NCBI GenBank assembly: GCA_004563275.1
Contig: SFSZ01000015.1
Span: forward strand, 1 to 44,629
Direction: 5' to 3'
DNA: 44,629 bases
From: a bacterium
GTDB taxonomy: Bacteria; Bacillota_I; Bacilli_A; RF39; UBA660
Below, one piece after another: positions 16,077 through 23,493 of the stretch (its first letter is position 1; the number at the start of each line of letters is the position of its first letter). Under the pieces are notes generated by a model. It was not told the origin of the DNA. It saw only the letters and a program-made list of their open reading frames with translations, and did not search any database. A program made the position numbers and the translations under genes.

Positions 16077-17612
16077 ATGAATAAAAAATGTGTAGAGTTA
16101 CTTAAAGAAGTAATTAATAATAATTATCATAATATAAGATTAGATAATATGTCTTATAATGATGATGAATTTTACTATGAGTTCAAATCTGATGAACAAG
16201 TTAGTGAAAATGATTTTGAAAAATTAGAAAATGAAATTAGAAAACTAGATAATAGTATTTATGTAAAATTATTAAGAGTTAGTGGAGTTTATTTTGAAGG
16301 TAATGCTAACAACGAAATGATCAGTAGAGTTGTAGGTAAAGCTTTTGCTAGCGAAGAAGAATTAGAAAAGTATAACAAGTTCGTAGAAGAAGCTAAAGAA
16401 AGAGATCATAGAAAGATAGGACAAGATTTAGATTTATTTTGTTTTTCAGATTATGTTGGTGGAGGATTACCATTATATACTCCAAGAGGAACTATAATTA
16501 AAGATGAATTACAAAAAGAAATCGAAAGGGTATGTAGAAAGTATGGATTTCAAAAAGTTAGCTGTCCATCACTTGCTGATATATCTTTATTTGAAACTTC
16601 AGGACATGCTAAAAAGTTTAATGATGAATTATTTAGAGTTGAATCACCAAAAGGACATAAATTTGTTTTAAAGCCAGTTCAATGTCCGCATCATACTCAA
16701 TTATATGCTTCTAAAATAAGAAGTTATAAAGACTTGCCAATTAGATATATGGAAAGTGATAAACAATATAGAGCAGAATTACAAGGAGCAGTAGGAAATA
16801 GTTTATCAAGAGTATATGCTATAACTGTTGAAGATGGACATTCATTTTGTAGAGTTGATCAAGTTAAACAAGAAGTGATTAATATGTGTAACTTGATTAG
16901 AGATTTCTATTCTAGAATGGGGCTTTGGAATAATTACTGGGTATCATTATCAGTAAGAGATTATAGTAATCCAGGAAAATATATTGGAGATAGTAAAGAT
17001 TGGGATATTTGTGAAAAAATGCTTGAAGAAGTATGTAATGAATTAGGTTTTAATGCAAAAAGATGTGAAGGGGAAGCAGCTTTATATGGACCTAAGATTG
17101 ATTTTATGTTTAAAGATGCTTTAGGTAGAGATGTACAAATCCCAACAGTTCAATTAGATTTTGCTATGCCTAAAAGATTTGGATTATCATATATAGATGA
17201 AAATGGTGATAAACAAAATCCTGTGATGGTTCATAGAGCAGTATTAGGTTCTTATGAAAGATTTATAGTATTATTGCTTGAACAATTTAAAGGTGTATTA
17301 CCAGTATGGCTTTCTCCAGTTCAAGTAAATATTGTCCCAATCAATGTTAAATATCAAGGAGAATATTGTGAAAAATTAAAACAATTATTAATTGATGAAG
17401 ATATTAGAGTAGGATATGATGATTCAGAAGAAAGATTCAATAAGAAGATTATGAATAGTAATGTAATGAAGAATCCATATACTTTAATAATTGGAGATAA
17501 TGAAAGAGATAATAATTTAGTAAGTTATAGAAAATATGGTAGTGAAGAAACTATTTCATTGCCAATTGATGAATTTATTAAATTTATTAAAGAAGAGATT
17601 AAGAAAAGATAA
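16077..17612 (+). CDS. thrS: Threonyl-tRNA synthetase lacking the editing domain
   Basis: A 511-residue class II synthetase; the bacterial norm is ~640. The catalytic core begins at RDHRKIGQDLDLF (~residue 108, usually ~240). Zinc ligands are all present: C203 (PVQCPHH), H255 (EDGHSFC) and H386 (MVHRAVLG). Motif 3 is LGSYERFIVLLLE, and the C-terminal anticodon domain is complete. The first ~107 residues are a reduced remnant (FYYEF, then DFEKLENEI). The TGS domain and the HxxxH/C editing motifs are missing, so mischarged Ser-tRNA-Thr could not be cleared in cis. Motif 2 (RAELQGAVGNSLSRVYAIT) diverges from the usual RNE-x-SG-x-L-x-G-L-x-R-V-R. ATG 16077 is chosen over 16026 because of GAAAGAAGG at 16061-16069. 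Control is by the T-box. Confidence 0.92.
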   Translation: MNKKCVELLKEVINNNYHNIRLDNMSYNDDEFYYEFKSDEQVSENDFEKLENEIRKLDNSIYVKLLRVSGVYFEGNANNEMISRVVGKAFASEEELEKYNKFVEEAKERDHRKIGQDLDLFCFSDYVGGGLPLYTPRGTIIKDELQKEIERVCRKYGFQKVSCPSLADISLFETSGHAKKFNDELFRVESPKGHKFVLKPVQCPHHTQLYASKIRSYKDLPIRYMESDKQYRAELQGAVGNSLSRVYAITVEDGHSFCRVDQVKQEVINMCNLIRDFYSRMGLWNNYWVSLSVRDYSNPGKYIGDSKDWDICEKMLEEVCNELGFNAKRCEGEAALYGPKIDFMFKDALGRDVQIPTVQLDFAMPKRFGLSYIDENGDKQNPVMVHRAVLGSYERFIVLLLEQFKGVLPVWLSPVQVNIVPINVKYQGEYCEKLKQLLIDEDIRVGYDDSEERFNKKIMNSNVMKNPYTLIIGDNERDNNLVSYRKYGSEETISLPIDEFIKFIKEEIKKR

Positions 17613-17706
17613 GTCTATTTTGCCCTAACAGCAACTGTAACTATAGTAAATTTAGGACAAACAAGAAATTGAAAAAATATTGCAAAAAATACAATAGAGT
17701 GATTAG

Positions 17707-17715
17707 TGATATAAT
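17707..17715 (+). promoter_or_regulatory. Extended -10 promoter of R2
   Basis: TGATATAAT at 17707-17715, no good -35. The predicted start is near 17722. Confidence 0.5.
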
Positions 17716-17781
17716 AAATTTGAACAAAAAAAGTTAAAATAAGTCATTTTAGTCCGTATATACGGTTCCTACACCGTTCCA

Positions 17782-17813
17782 AACTTGATTGTAATACAAG
17801 CTGCTATCAAGTC
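17782..17813 (+). repeat. R2 core repeat (pairs with 15397-15428)
   Basis: 27 of 32 bases equal R1. The outer six-base stem CTTGAT/ATCAAG is perfect here and five bases in R1. Confidence 0.65.
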
Positions 17814-17857
17814 CCACCAAAAATAGAGTGAGAACACACTCCAAATGGTAAAATAAG

Positions 17858-17881
17858 AAAGACTCAAATGAGTCTTTTTTT
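17858..17881 (+). terminator. Rho-independent terminator of R2
   Basis: AAAGACTCA pairs with TGAGTCTTT, T run to 17881. Confidence 0.85.
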
Positions 17882-17979
17882 GTTGGAATAAAAGGATAAA
17901 AGGGAAGGATGATATTATTATATAAATAATAAAAATGGGTTGGGTGGTGTGATGCCACAATAATAAATTTTTATGAAGG

Positions 17980-18010
17980 AAAGTAGCAATAATGTTAGGG
18001 CTACTTTTTT
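17980..18010 (+). terminator. Hairpin, copy A of a repeated leader segment
   Basis: AAGTAGC (17981-17987) pairs with GCTACTT (18000-18006), T run to 18010. The loop and the bases after it (to ~18030) resemble 22896-22950. Confidence 0.7.
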
Positions 18011-18048
18011 GTTGGTAAAAAAGTAAAACTGAAATGGAGGTAGATAGA

Positions 18049-18516
18049 ATGTTTTACATTAAACCTAATTTAAAGAATATGTCTCAAGGAGCCAGACTTG
18101 AGTACATTAGAGAAGTCAGACATATGACTAAAGAAGATGTGGCAGCTTATTTTGGATTTGGAGGAAAGGAACCGAATAAAACAATTCGTGAGTATGAAAA
18201 CAATACTACAAGTCCAAGTCCAAGTAGATTGGAGGAATTAGCAGAACTATTTGAAGTAAGTGTCGATGCAATTAGAAAATATGATTTTACTAATCCGATA
18301 GATGAAATATATTATCAGATGTGGTTGGAAGAATAATTTCCTTATTATCAATTTAATATTGAAATGGATTCTTTTTCAGGTAAACCATATAACATGAATG
18401 TTTATAATGGAATTCAAGAGTGGAAGAAAATGAGAGAAAGGAGAGAAAACTATGATATATCCGATGATGAGTATTTAGAATGGAAGTTAAATTTTAAAAT
18501 CGAAAATTTAATATAA
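18049..18516 (+). pseudogene. XRE-family regulator interrupted by an in-frame TAA
   Basis: ATG 18049 (GGAGG at 18037-18041) opens a helix-turn-helix of Cro/CI type: ARLEYIREVRHMTKEDVAAYFG, partly quoted, with RLEELAELFEVSVDAI. The chain stops at TAA 18334-18336 after residue 95, but the same frame then reads on without break to TAA 18514-18516, giving FPYYQFNIEMDSFSGKPYN, EWKKMRERRENYD and DDEYLEWKLNFKIENLI. That tail is what full-length mobile-element regulators of this type carry, so one nonsense change splits a ~155-residue protein. The HTH part alone could still be made and bind DNA. It sits just before the restriction-modification genes and may have controlled them. Confidence 0.75.
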
Positions 18517-18538
18517 TAGTAAAAATGTATTTTTTTTA

Positions 18539-18547
18539 TGATATAAT
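18539..18547 (+). promoter_or_regulatory. Extended -10 promoter of the methylase-endonuclease pair
   Basis: TGATATAAT at 18539-18547, about 30 bases before the methylase start. Confidence 0.55.
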
Positions 18548-18576
18548 GGTATAAGAAAGTCATCAGGAGGTGGGAT

Positions 18577-19680
18577 ATGAAAACTTTTATTAAATGGGCT
18601 GGAGGTAAAGAAAAAGAATTACCTATAATTATGAAAAATCTTCCAGAACACTATGATAGATATGTTGAACCATTTGTTGGTGGTGGAGCAGTATTTTTAA
18701 ATATTGATTGTGATAAAAATATAATCAATGATAAATCAAATGAGTTGATATTATTATATAAAATGATTAAGAGTGGCAACAAAGACTTTATAAACAGCTT
18801 AAATGATATAAATAAGAATTGGTTACGTATTGAAAAAATAGTTACTGATTATTCTAAAGAATTAATAAATATATATTTGAAGTATAAAAAAAATCAGAAA
18901 AATCTTGAACAAGAAGTAGATACATTCTTGGAAAACCACAAAAAAGATCTTAATAAGTTGTTAAGGGATGAAGTTGATATTAATTTATATAATTTAATAA
19001 TAGAAATTAAGAAAAATTTAATATCAAAAATTACTAGAATGTTAAAAATTGAAAAAACTAGAGGAGAAATGCCTGAAAAAGATATCCAAGATAATTTAGA
19101 AACAGCATTTAAGAGTGCATATTATATGTATTTTAGATATTTATATAACAACAAGAAAAAATTAAAACTAAGCGATGAATTTTATTGCGCTGTATTTTAT
19201 TTTGTAAGAGATTTCTGTTATGCTTCAATGTTTAGATATAACTCCAATGGCGAATTTAATGTTCCATATGGTGGTATAAGTTATAACAGAAAAGATTTTC
19301 AAAAGAAAATTGACTATCTTTCTTCAAAAGAATTAAAGAATTATTTATCAACAACAGATATTTATAATCTGGATTTCGAAGAGTTTTGCGATAAGATTAC
19401 TTTAACAGAAAACGATTTTATGTTTTTGGACCCACCTTATGATACAGAGTTTTCTACATATGCAAAAAATGATTTTGGAAAAGAAGATCAAATTAGATTA
19501 GCTAATTATTTGAAGAATACTAAAGCAAAATTTATGCTAGTCATAAAAAATACAGAATTTATTTACAATTTATACAAAGATTGTGGATTTAATATTAAGT
19601 CATTTGATAAAAAGTACTTAGTTAGTTTTATGAATAGAAATGACAAAGATGTAGAACATTTATTAATAACAAATTATTAA
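18577..19680 (+). CDS. D12-class N6-adenine DNA methyltransferase (Dam-like) of an R-M system
   Basis: A 367-residue enzyme that would transfer methyl from S-adenosylmethionine to adenine N6. The N-terminal FIKWAGGKEKEL and motif I VEPFVGGGAVF (~30-40) bind the cofactor; the catalytic motif IV is DPPYD at residues 285-289. FRYNSNGEFNVPYGG (~220) is the usual signature of the Dam/DpnM group. A helical insert of ~120 residues (about 70-200) lies between motif I and that region and makes it longer than Dam (~280). It is directly followed by the endonuclease gene, 13 bases apart. Because AlwI-type enzymes cut at GGATC, methylation of GATC adenine would protect; this specificity is inferred. Confidence 0.88.
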   Translation: MKTFIKWAGGKEKELPIIMKNLPEHYDRYVEPFVGGGAVFLNIDCDKNIINDKSNELILLYKMIKSGNKDFINSLNDINKNWLRIEKIVTDYSKELINIYLKYKKNQKNLEQEVDTFLENHKKDLNKLLRDEVDINLYNLIIEIKKNLISKITRMLKIEKTRGEMPEKDIQDNLETAFKSAYYMYFRYLYNNKKKLKLSDEFYCAVFYFVRDFCYASMFRYNSNGEFNVPYGGISYNRKDFQKKIDYLSSKELKNYLSTTDIYNLDFEEFCDKITLTENDFMFLDPPYDTEFSTYAKNDFGKEDQIRLANYLKNTKAKFMLVIKNTEFIYNLYKDCGFNIKSFDKKYLVSFMNRNDKDVEHLLITNY

Positions 19681-19693
19681 GGTGGTGTTGTAA

Positions 19694-21472
19694 ATGATTA
19701 ATTGGGGATGGAGAACAAAACCAAGAAGTGTTTTAAAAACAATTGAATGGTTAAAATTCTTTAAAAAGTATGAAGGTGAAAATTGGAATGAAACAAATGG
19801 TGAAGTCAGTGTTTTTAAAGATAAACCTATTCATCCAATAAGAAGAAAATACTATTATTATTTACAACAAGAGGAAGAAACAAAAACAATCCCAGATATA
19901 TCATATTATGATTATTTAAGTGGAAAATATGATAAAACTGAGACAGAAAGTAATGCTAGACAAGATAAAACAACTTTTGAATTTTTTGGATTAGCTTATG
20001 TAGATAAAAATGGAATAATAAAAATTACAGATGCTGGTAATAAAATTTTATCCAGTGATGTTAAAGGTGAATTCTTTTTAAAACAATTATTAAAGATGAG
20101 TTATCCATCTTTAAGCACGACATATGGTAAAGATATTCCAAATAATCAAACGGTATTCCCTATGGAAATACTAATACATTTATTAAATGATTTAGATTTT
20201 ATTTACAGATATGAATTATCATTTTCATATTTATGTTTAGATTCGAAAACAGAATATGATAAACTTTTAACCATTATAAAAGAGTTTAGAAATGAAATAG
20301 ATAAGTTAGATGTAAAAAAAGAGAGTATATGTAAAAGTATATTTGAAGAAGTTGCTAGAAAACATTTTAATATATCTGATGATGATGATTTAGGATATTT
20401 TTTAACAACTAGTGATGCATTTTGTAGAGCTCTAGAATTTACAGAAATATTCAAAACAAGTGGTAGAGGAGATTTAAAGAAAATAAGAGTATCTCCAACA
20501 CATATCAATGAATTTAATATGCTTGTTGAAAAATATGATTTTGTAACTATTTCTGCATCGGATAAAGACGAATATATGGAGTGGTTTGGAAATTTAAACA
20601 GTACTCTTTTACCATGGGAAAATGAAGATGAACAAACTTCGTTAGTAAGAAGCAAAATTGCTTTACTTAATAAAAATATAAAAATTATAAGTGATAAATA
20701 TAATATTACGATACCTTTAAACACATCATCATTTGAGAATAAATTAAATTCTGTCACTTCAATGTCTGATCTTAAAATATTGGAAGAGAATATTGTTAAA
20801 ACTATCACTTCATTAAATGAAGAAGTATATACAAAATATCTTTATAATGATAAATCAATTAGAGATGAAATTATAGAAAAATTTGATGAAATAATTGATG
20901 GTTCAACTGATGATAGAGCATTATGGCTAGAAAATAATACATGGAAATCATTGGTTTCACTTGACGGAGTTAAAGAAGTAAAAAGAAATTTTTCAATTGA
21001 AGAAGATTTAAGTCCAAGATATTATGCACCAGGTTCAGGAAATACTCCAGATATGGAAATGAGAATTGAAGATAATATACTTATTCCAGAAGTTTCCTTG
21101 ATGAGTGGTGCTCAACAATGGGAGCATGAAGGTTCAAGTGTTGTTGAACATGTTATGAAATTTATTGAAAATAATAAGAATAAAAATGTATTAGGACTAT
21201 TTGTTGCAAATAGTATTTATTCAAGAACTTTGTGGCAATTCTTTATACTAAACAAAACAAGTTGGGTTGGATCTAAGGTTCCTATTGTACCTTTAACGAT
21301 TGAGCAATATAAAAATATTATTAGTTTTATGTATGACAATAATATAAAAGCAATTGAATTAATTAATCTATTAAATAATATACATTTATCATCATTACGA
21401 ATAGATGATTATAACAAATGGCAAAATAGTATGGAGTCAATTATAACCAACTGGAAAAATCAATTTGCATAA
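19694..21472 (+). CDS. AlwI-family type II restriction endonuclease
   Basis: A 592-residue protein. The N-terminal WGWRTKPRSVLKTIEWLKFF and long helical middle fit the AlwI group. The catalytic region at ~445-520 shows the family layout: APGSGNTPDMEMRIEDNILI, then PEVSLMSGAQQWEHEG, VVEHVMKF and LGLFVANSIYSRT, i.e. a PD-(D/E)xK-like fold with E-x-(T/S)-L and a later E...H. AlwI cleaves GGATC outside the site; the specificity here is unknown. The partner methylase is just upstream and the stop is followed by a terminator, so the two form an operon. Ribosome site GGTGGTG. Confidence 0.72.
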   Translation: MINWGWRTKPRSVLKTIEWLKFFKKYEGENWNETNGEVSVFKDKPIHPIRRKYYYYLQQEEETKTIPDISYYDYLSGKYDKTETESNARQDKTTFEFFGLAYVDKNGIIKITDAGNKILSSDVKGEFFLKQLLKMSYPSLSTTYGKDIPNNQTVFPMEILIHLLNDLDFIYRYELSFSYLCLDSKTEYDKLLTIIKEFRNEIDKLDVKKESICKSIFEEVARKHFNISDDDDLGYFLTTSDAFCRALEFTEIFKTSGRGDLKKIRVSPTHINEFNMLVEKYDFVTISASDKDEYMEWFGNLNSTLLPWENEDEQTSLVRSKIALLNKNIKIISDKYNITIPLNTSSFENKLNSVTSMSDLKILEENIVKTITSLNEEVYTKYLYNDKSIRDEIIEKFDEIIDGSTDDRALWLENNTWKSLVSLDGVKEVKRNFSIEEDLSPRYYAPGSGNTPDMEMRIEDNILIPEVSLMSGAQQWEHEGSSVVEHVMKFIENNKNKNVLGLFVANSIYSRTLWQFFILNKTSWVGSKVPIVPLTIEQYKNIISFMYDNNIKAIELINLLNNIHLSSLRIDDYNKWQNSMESIITNWKNQFA

Positions 21473-21498
21473 TGAATTATTAATGTCAAATGTGCGAT

Positions 21499-21525
21499 AA
21501 AGAAGTAGAGATACTTCTTTTTCTT
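21499..21525 (+). terminator. Terminator of the R-M operon
   Basis: AAAGAAGTA (21499-21507) pairs with TACTTCTTT (21512-21520), then T-rich bases. Outer arms TGCGAT/ATCGCA (21492-21540) may extend it. Confidence 0.75.
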
Positions 21526-21589
21526 TTGCTTTGATCGCAACCTAAACATATTTATATAAAAATGATAATTTCTTTGTAGAGGTGATTTA

Positions 21590-21701
21590 ATGAAAAGGAC
21601 ATGAAGCTCAATTATCTGCTTTAGAAAATCAAGTTCAATACTATGATGATATTCTAAAGAAAAATCCTGATTGGATTCTATATGATAGATATATAGATTA
21701 G
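21590..21701 (+). pseudogene. Relic of a serine site-specific recombinase
   Basis: ATG AAA AGG at 21590 with a good ribosome site (AGAGGTGAT) is followed in the next frame, from 21597 to the TAG at 21699-21701, by GHEAQLSALENQVQYYDDIL (partly) and KKNPDWILYDRYID. Large serine recombinases carry, after the N-terminal R-x-S motif, a stretch of the type E-x-Q-x-S-(I/L)-x-x-Q-x-x-x-Y-x-x-x-I-...-P-x-W-x-x-x-x-x-Y-x-D. The first ~15 codons including the catalytic Ser, and everything after this stretch, are gone. It marks a dead mobile element inside the island. Confidence 0.7.
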
Positions 21702-21724
21702 ATAGTAAAAATAAGCCTGTTTTA

Positions 21725-21733
21725 TGATATAAT
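21725..21733 (+). promoter_or_regulatory. Extended -10 promoter
   Basis: TGATATAAT at 21725-21733 before the NERD gene, inside a CCTGT/ACAGG inverted repeat (21716-21743) that might be an operator. Confidence 0.5.
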
Positions 21734-21751
21734 TAAAGACAGGTGATATAC

Positions 21752-22762
21752 ATGGGACTAATAGATAATGTTATTGATTTAGCAGTCGATGCATTTAGAT
21801 TTAAGGATACAGTTTTTTATAAAGAAAATAGTGATTTACAAGACAAATATAATGCTTTAAAAAAATTAAATGATGAATATCCAAATAATGAAGATTTACT
21901 ATGTGAACTTTATATAGTAAAAAAAGGATTAGATGGAGAAAATGAAATTGCTTATCAATTAAAAAAGGCGCATATTGGAATGTATGTGCTAAGAGATATT
22001 AAGGTGAAACACGAAGATTTAACTGCACAAATAGACTATGTTATTATTACACCTGTATATACTTATTATGTAGAATGCAAAAATCTAGTTGGAAATATAA
22101 CAGTTACAGATAAAGGAGATTTTATTAGAGAATTTACTATTAATGGTAAAAAGATAAAAAAAGGAATGTATTCTCCTTTAAGACAAGTTGAAGCTCAAAG
22201 AGAAGTAATCAGAAAAATATGGGAAAGTAATTCTTCAGCAATAAAGAAGTTCTTTGCTTCAAAAAACTTTGACCATTATAGAAGAGTTTTAGTAGTAGCA
22301 GCAAATCAAGATACAATATTAAATACTAGTAGAGCTCCAAAAGAAATGAAATATAAAATACTTAGAGCAGATGCTTTAGTTAGACAAATAGAATATGATT
22401 TAAATCATAGAGGTAATGATGAATATCTTGAATCTAAAAAAAGTATGGAAGAGATGGCTCAATCATATATTAACTTATCTTCTAAAGAAGAGATAGATTA
22501 TTATGAATACTATAAAGAAAAGTATTGTAACAATATAAATACTTCTATAAATGATGATTTAAGAGAAAGATTAATCGAACTTAGAAAAACTAGATCTAAT
22601 GAAATGAATATACCTGCATATTATGTATTTACAAATGATGAATTAGATAAATTAGTTGAATTAAGACCAAAAACAATAGAGGAATTAAAGAATGCAAATA
22701 TCTTATCACCAATAAAAATAAAAACACATGGTAAAATAATAATTGAGGAAATTAATAAATAA
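21752..22762 (+). CDS. NERD nuclease-related protein with C-terminal HRDC-like domain
   Basis: A 336-residue protein; ATG 21752 has ACAGGTGAT upstream (GTG 21743 lies within it). Residues ~65-185 match the NERD domain: GENEIAYQLKKAH, then TAQIDYVIITPVYTYYVECK (D and E-x-K of the PD-(D/E)xK-like nuclease core), then PLRQVEAQREVI. The C-terminal ~75 residues (LRERLIELRKTRS, NIPAYYVFTNDELDKLV, TIEELKNANILSPIKI) look like an HRDC nucleic-acid-binding domain. It is probably cytosolic with DNA or RNA as target. Its position beside a restriction-modification system suggests, but does not prove, a defence role. Confidence 0.8.
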   Translation: MGLIDNVIDLAVDAFRFKDTVFYKENSDLQDKYNALKKLNDEYPNNEDLLCELYIVKKGLDGENEIAYQLKKAHIGMYVLRDIKVKHEDLTAQIDYVIITPVYTYYVECKNLVGNITVTDKGDFIREFTINGKKIKKGMYSPLRQVEAQREVIRKIWESNSSAIKKFFASKNFDHYRRVLVVAANQDTILNTSRAPKEMKYKILRADALVRQIEYDLNHRGNDEYLESKKSMEEMAQSYINLSSKEEIDYYEYYKEKYCNNINTSINDDLRERLIELRKTRSNEMNIPAYYVFTNDELDKLVELRPKTIEELKNANILSPIKIKTHGKIIIEEINK

Positions 22763-22794
22763 AATATAATTAGATAATTTAAAGTGGTGATTTT

Positions 22795-22824
22795 ATGAGT
22801 TTATTTGATTTTTTTGTAATATAA
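22795..22824 (+). CDS. Nine-codon ORF, probably a gene stub
   Basis: ATG 22795 follows GTGGTGAT at good spacing and encodes MSLFDFFVI, then TAA. Most likely it is the stub of a deleted gene; translation is possible but no function is suggested. Confidence 0.25.
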   Translation: MSLFDFFVI

Positions 22825-22895
22825 AAGAAAGGAGTGATAAACAAAAGAATAAATAATCGTTAGCTAATGTAATGATAAGAATGTTGTGTTTTAAT

Positions 22896-22950
22896 AAAAA
22901 TAGTCGCAATATAGTTAGGATGACTATTTTTGGGAAAAAAGTACAAATAA
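22896..22950 (+). repeat. Hairpin, copy B of the repeated leader segment (see 17980-18030)
   Basis: AAAAATAGTC (22896-22905) pairs with GACTATTTTT (22922-22931). The loop end GTTAGG and the following GGGAAAAAAGTAC... align with GTTAGG and GGTAAAAAAGTAA after copy A. Bases 22955-22985 also resemble the start of the XRE gene (GAAATG...ATAGA...ATG...TAAACC), so this looks like a decayed duplicate. The rest of 22763-23039 shows nothing else. Confidence 0.5.
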
Positions 22951-23039
22951 GTAGAAATGATGAAAATAGATTATGCTAAACCATTCTTATATAAATGCTA
23001 TATATACACAATTTATAAAAATATAATTATATTAGGTAT

Positions 23040-23402
23040 ATTTTTGGAAATCATTATGATACACCTGATGGTACTTGTATTAGAGATTATATTCATGTTG
23101 TTGATTTAGCAAAAGGACATTTAGCAGCAATAGATCATGCAATTAAAAATAATGCTGGTGTATATATTTATAATTTGGGTACTGGTACTGGTGTTTCTGT
23201 TACGGAAATGGTTACTACTTTTGAAAGAGTTAATAATCTTAAACTTAATTATGTTTATGGTGAAAGACGTGAAGGTGATTTACCTGTTATTTATTCAGAT
23301 GCGACTAAAGCAGAGAAAGAATTAGGTTGGAAAACAACTAAAACTTTAGAAGATATGTGCCGTGATAGTTATGAATTTATGTTAAAAGAAATTAGTAAAT
23401 AG
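23040..23402 (+). pseudogene. galE: 3' remnant of UDP-glucose 4-epimerase
   Basis: From 23040 the frame reads IFGNHYDTPDGTCIRDYIHV, VVDLAKGHLAAI, NLGTGTGVSVTEMV, RREGDLPVIYSDATKAEKEL and GW, ending in KEISK and TAG. This is the last ~121 residues of a ~330-residue GalE, lacking the N-terminal Rossmann NAD-binding motif GGAGYIGS and the catalytic Y-x-x-x-K. No start codon with a ribosome site precedes it. The break at ~23037 falls between LSIFGN-type sequence and unrelated AT-rich DNA, and marks the right edge of the island or a deletion end. A short ORF from TTG 23175 exists but is unlikely to be meaningful. Confidence 0.9.
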
Positions 23403-23403
23403 T

Positions 23404-23427
23404 AAAGACCTTAGTGGTCTTTTTTTA
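23404..23427 (+). terminator. Terminator of the former galE
   Basis: AAAGACC (23404-23410) pairs with GGTCTTT (23416-23422), T run to 23427. Confidence 0.85.
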
Positions 23428-23493
23428 GATTTTTTTATTGCTTTTTAAAGGTTATAATAATATACTTAAATAAGGGTAGGAAGGTGGTTTATA

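Larger units (their letters stand above)
17722..17881 (+). ncRNA. R2: candidate small structured RNA (copy 2)
   Basis: A ~160-base ORF-free segment with its own -10 and terminator. Hairpins in order: CCGTA/TACGG (17754-17765), the core CTTGAT/ATCAAG (17784-17811) shared with R1, GAGTG/CACTC (17825-17841), and the terminator AAAGACTCA/TGAGTCTTT. Together with R1 it brackets the peptide/T-box/thrS block. I cannot assign it to 6S, SRP, RNase P, tmRNA or a known riboswitch. The rest of the 17613-18048 gap holds an imperfect palindrome TTGCCCTAA/TTTAGGACAA (17623-17662) and the hairpin at 17980-18010. Confidence 0.45.

Noticed and set aside
15397..17813. R1/R2 as tracrRNA or CRISPR-related RNA
   Set aside because: No repeat-spacer array and no cas gene is visible in the window, and the core repeats only twice.
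17749..17960. Two overlapping minus-strand ORFs of 63 and 69 codons
   Set aside because: They cover the R2 element and its terminator; composition is not protein-like and no ribosome site is present.
20203..20808. Minus-strand ORF of 201 codons
   Set aside because: It lies wholly inside the AlwI-like endonuclease gene, with no family similarity and no upstream signals.
23137..23325. 62-codon plus-strand ORF in the galE remnant
   Set aside because: It is out of frame with the clear GalE reading frame.
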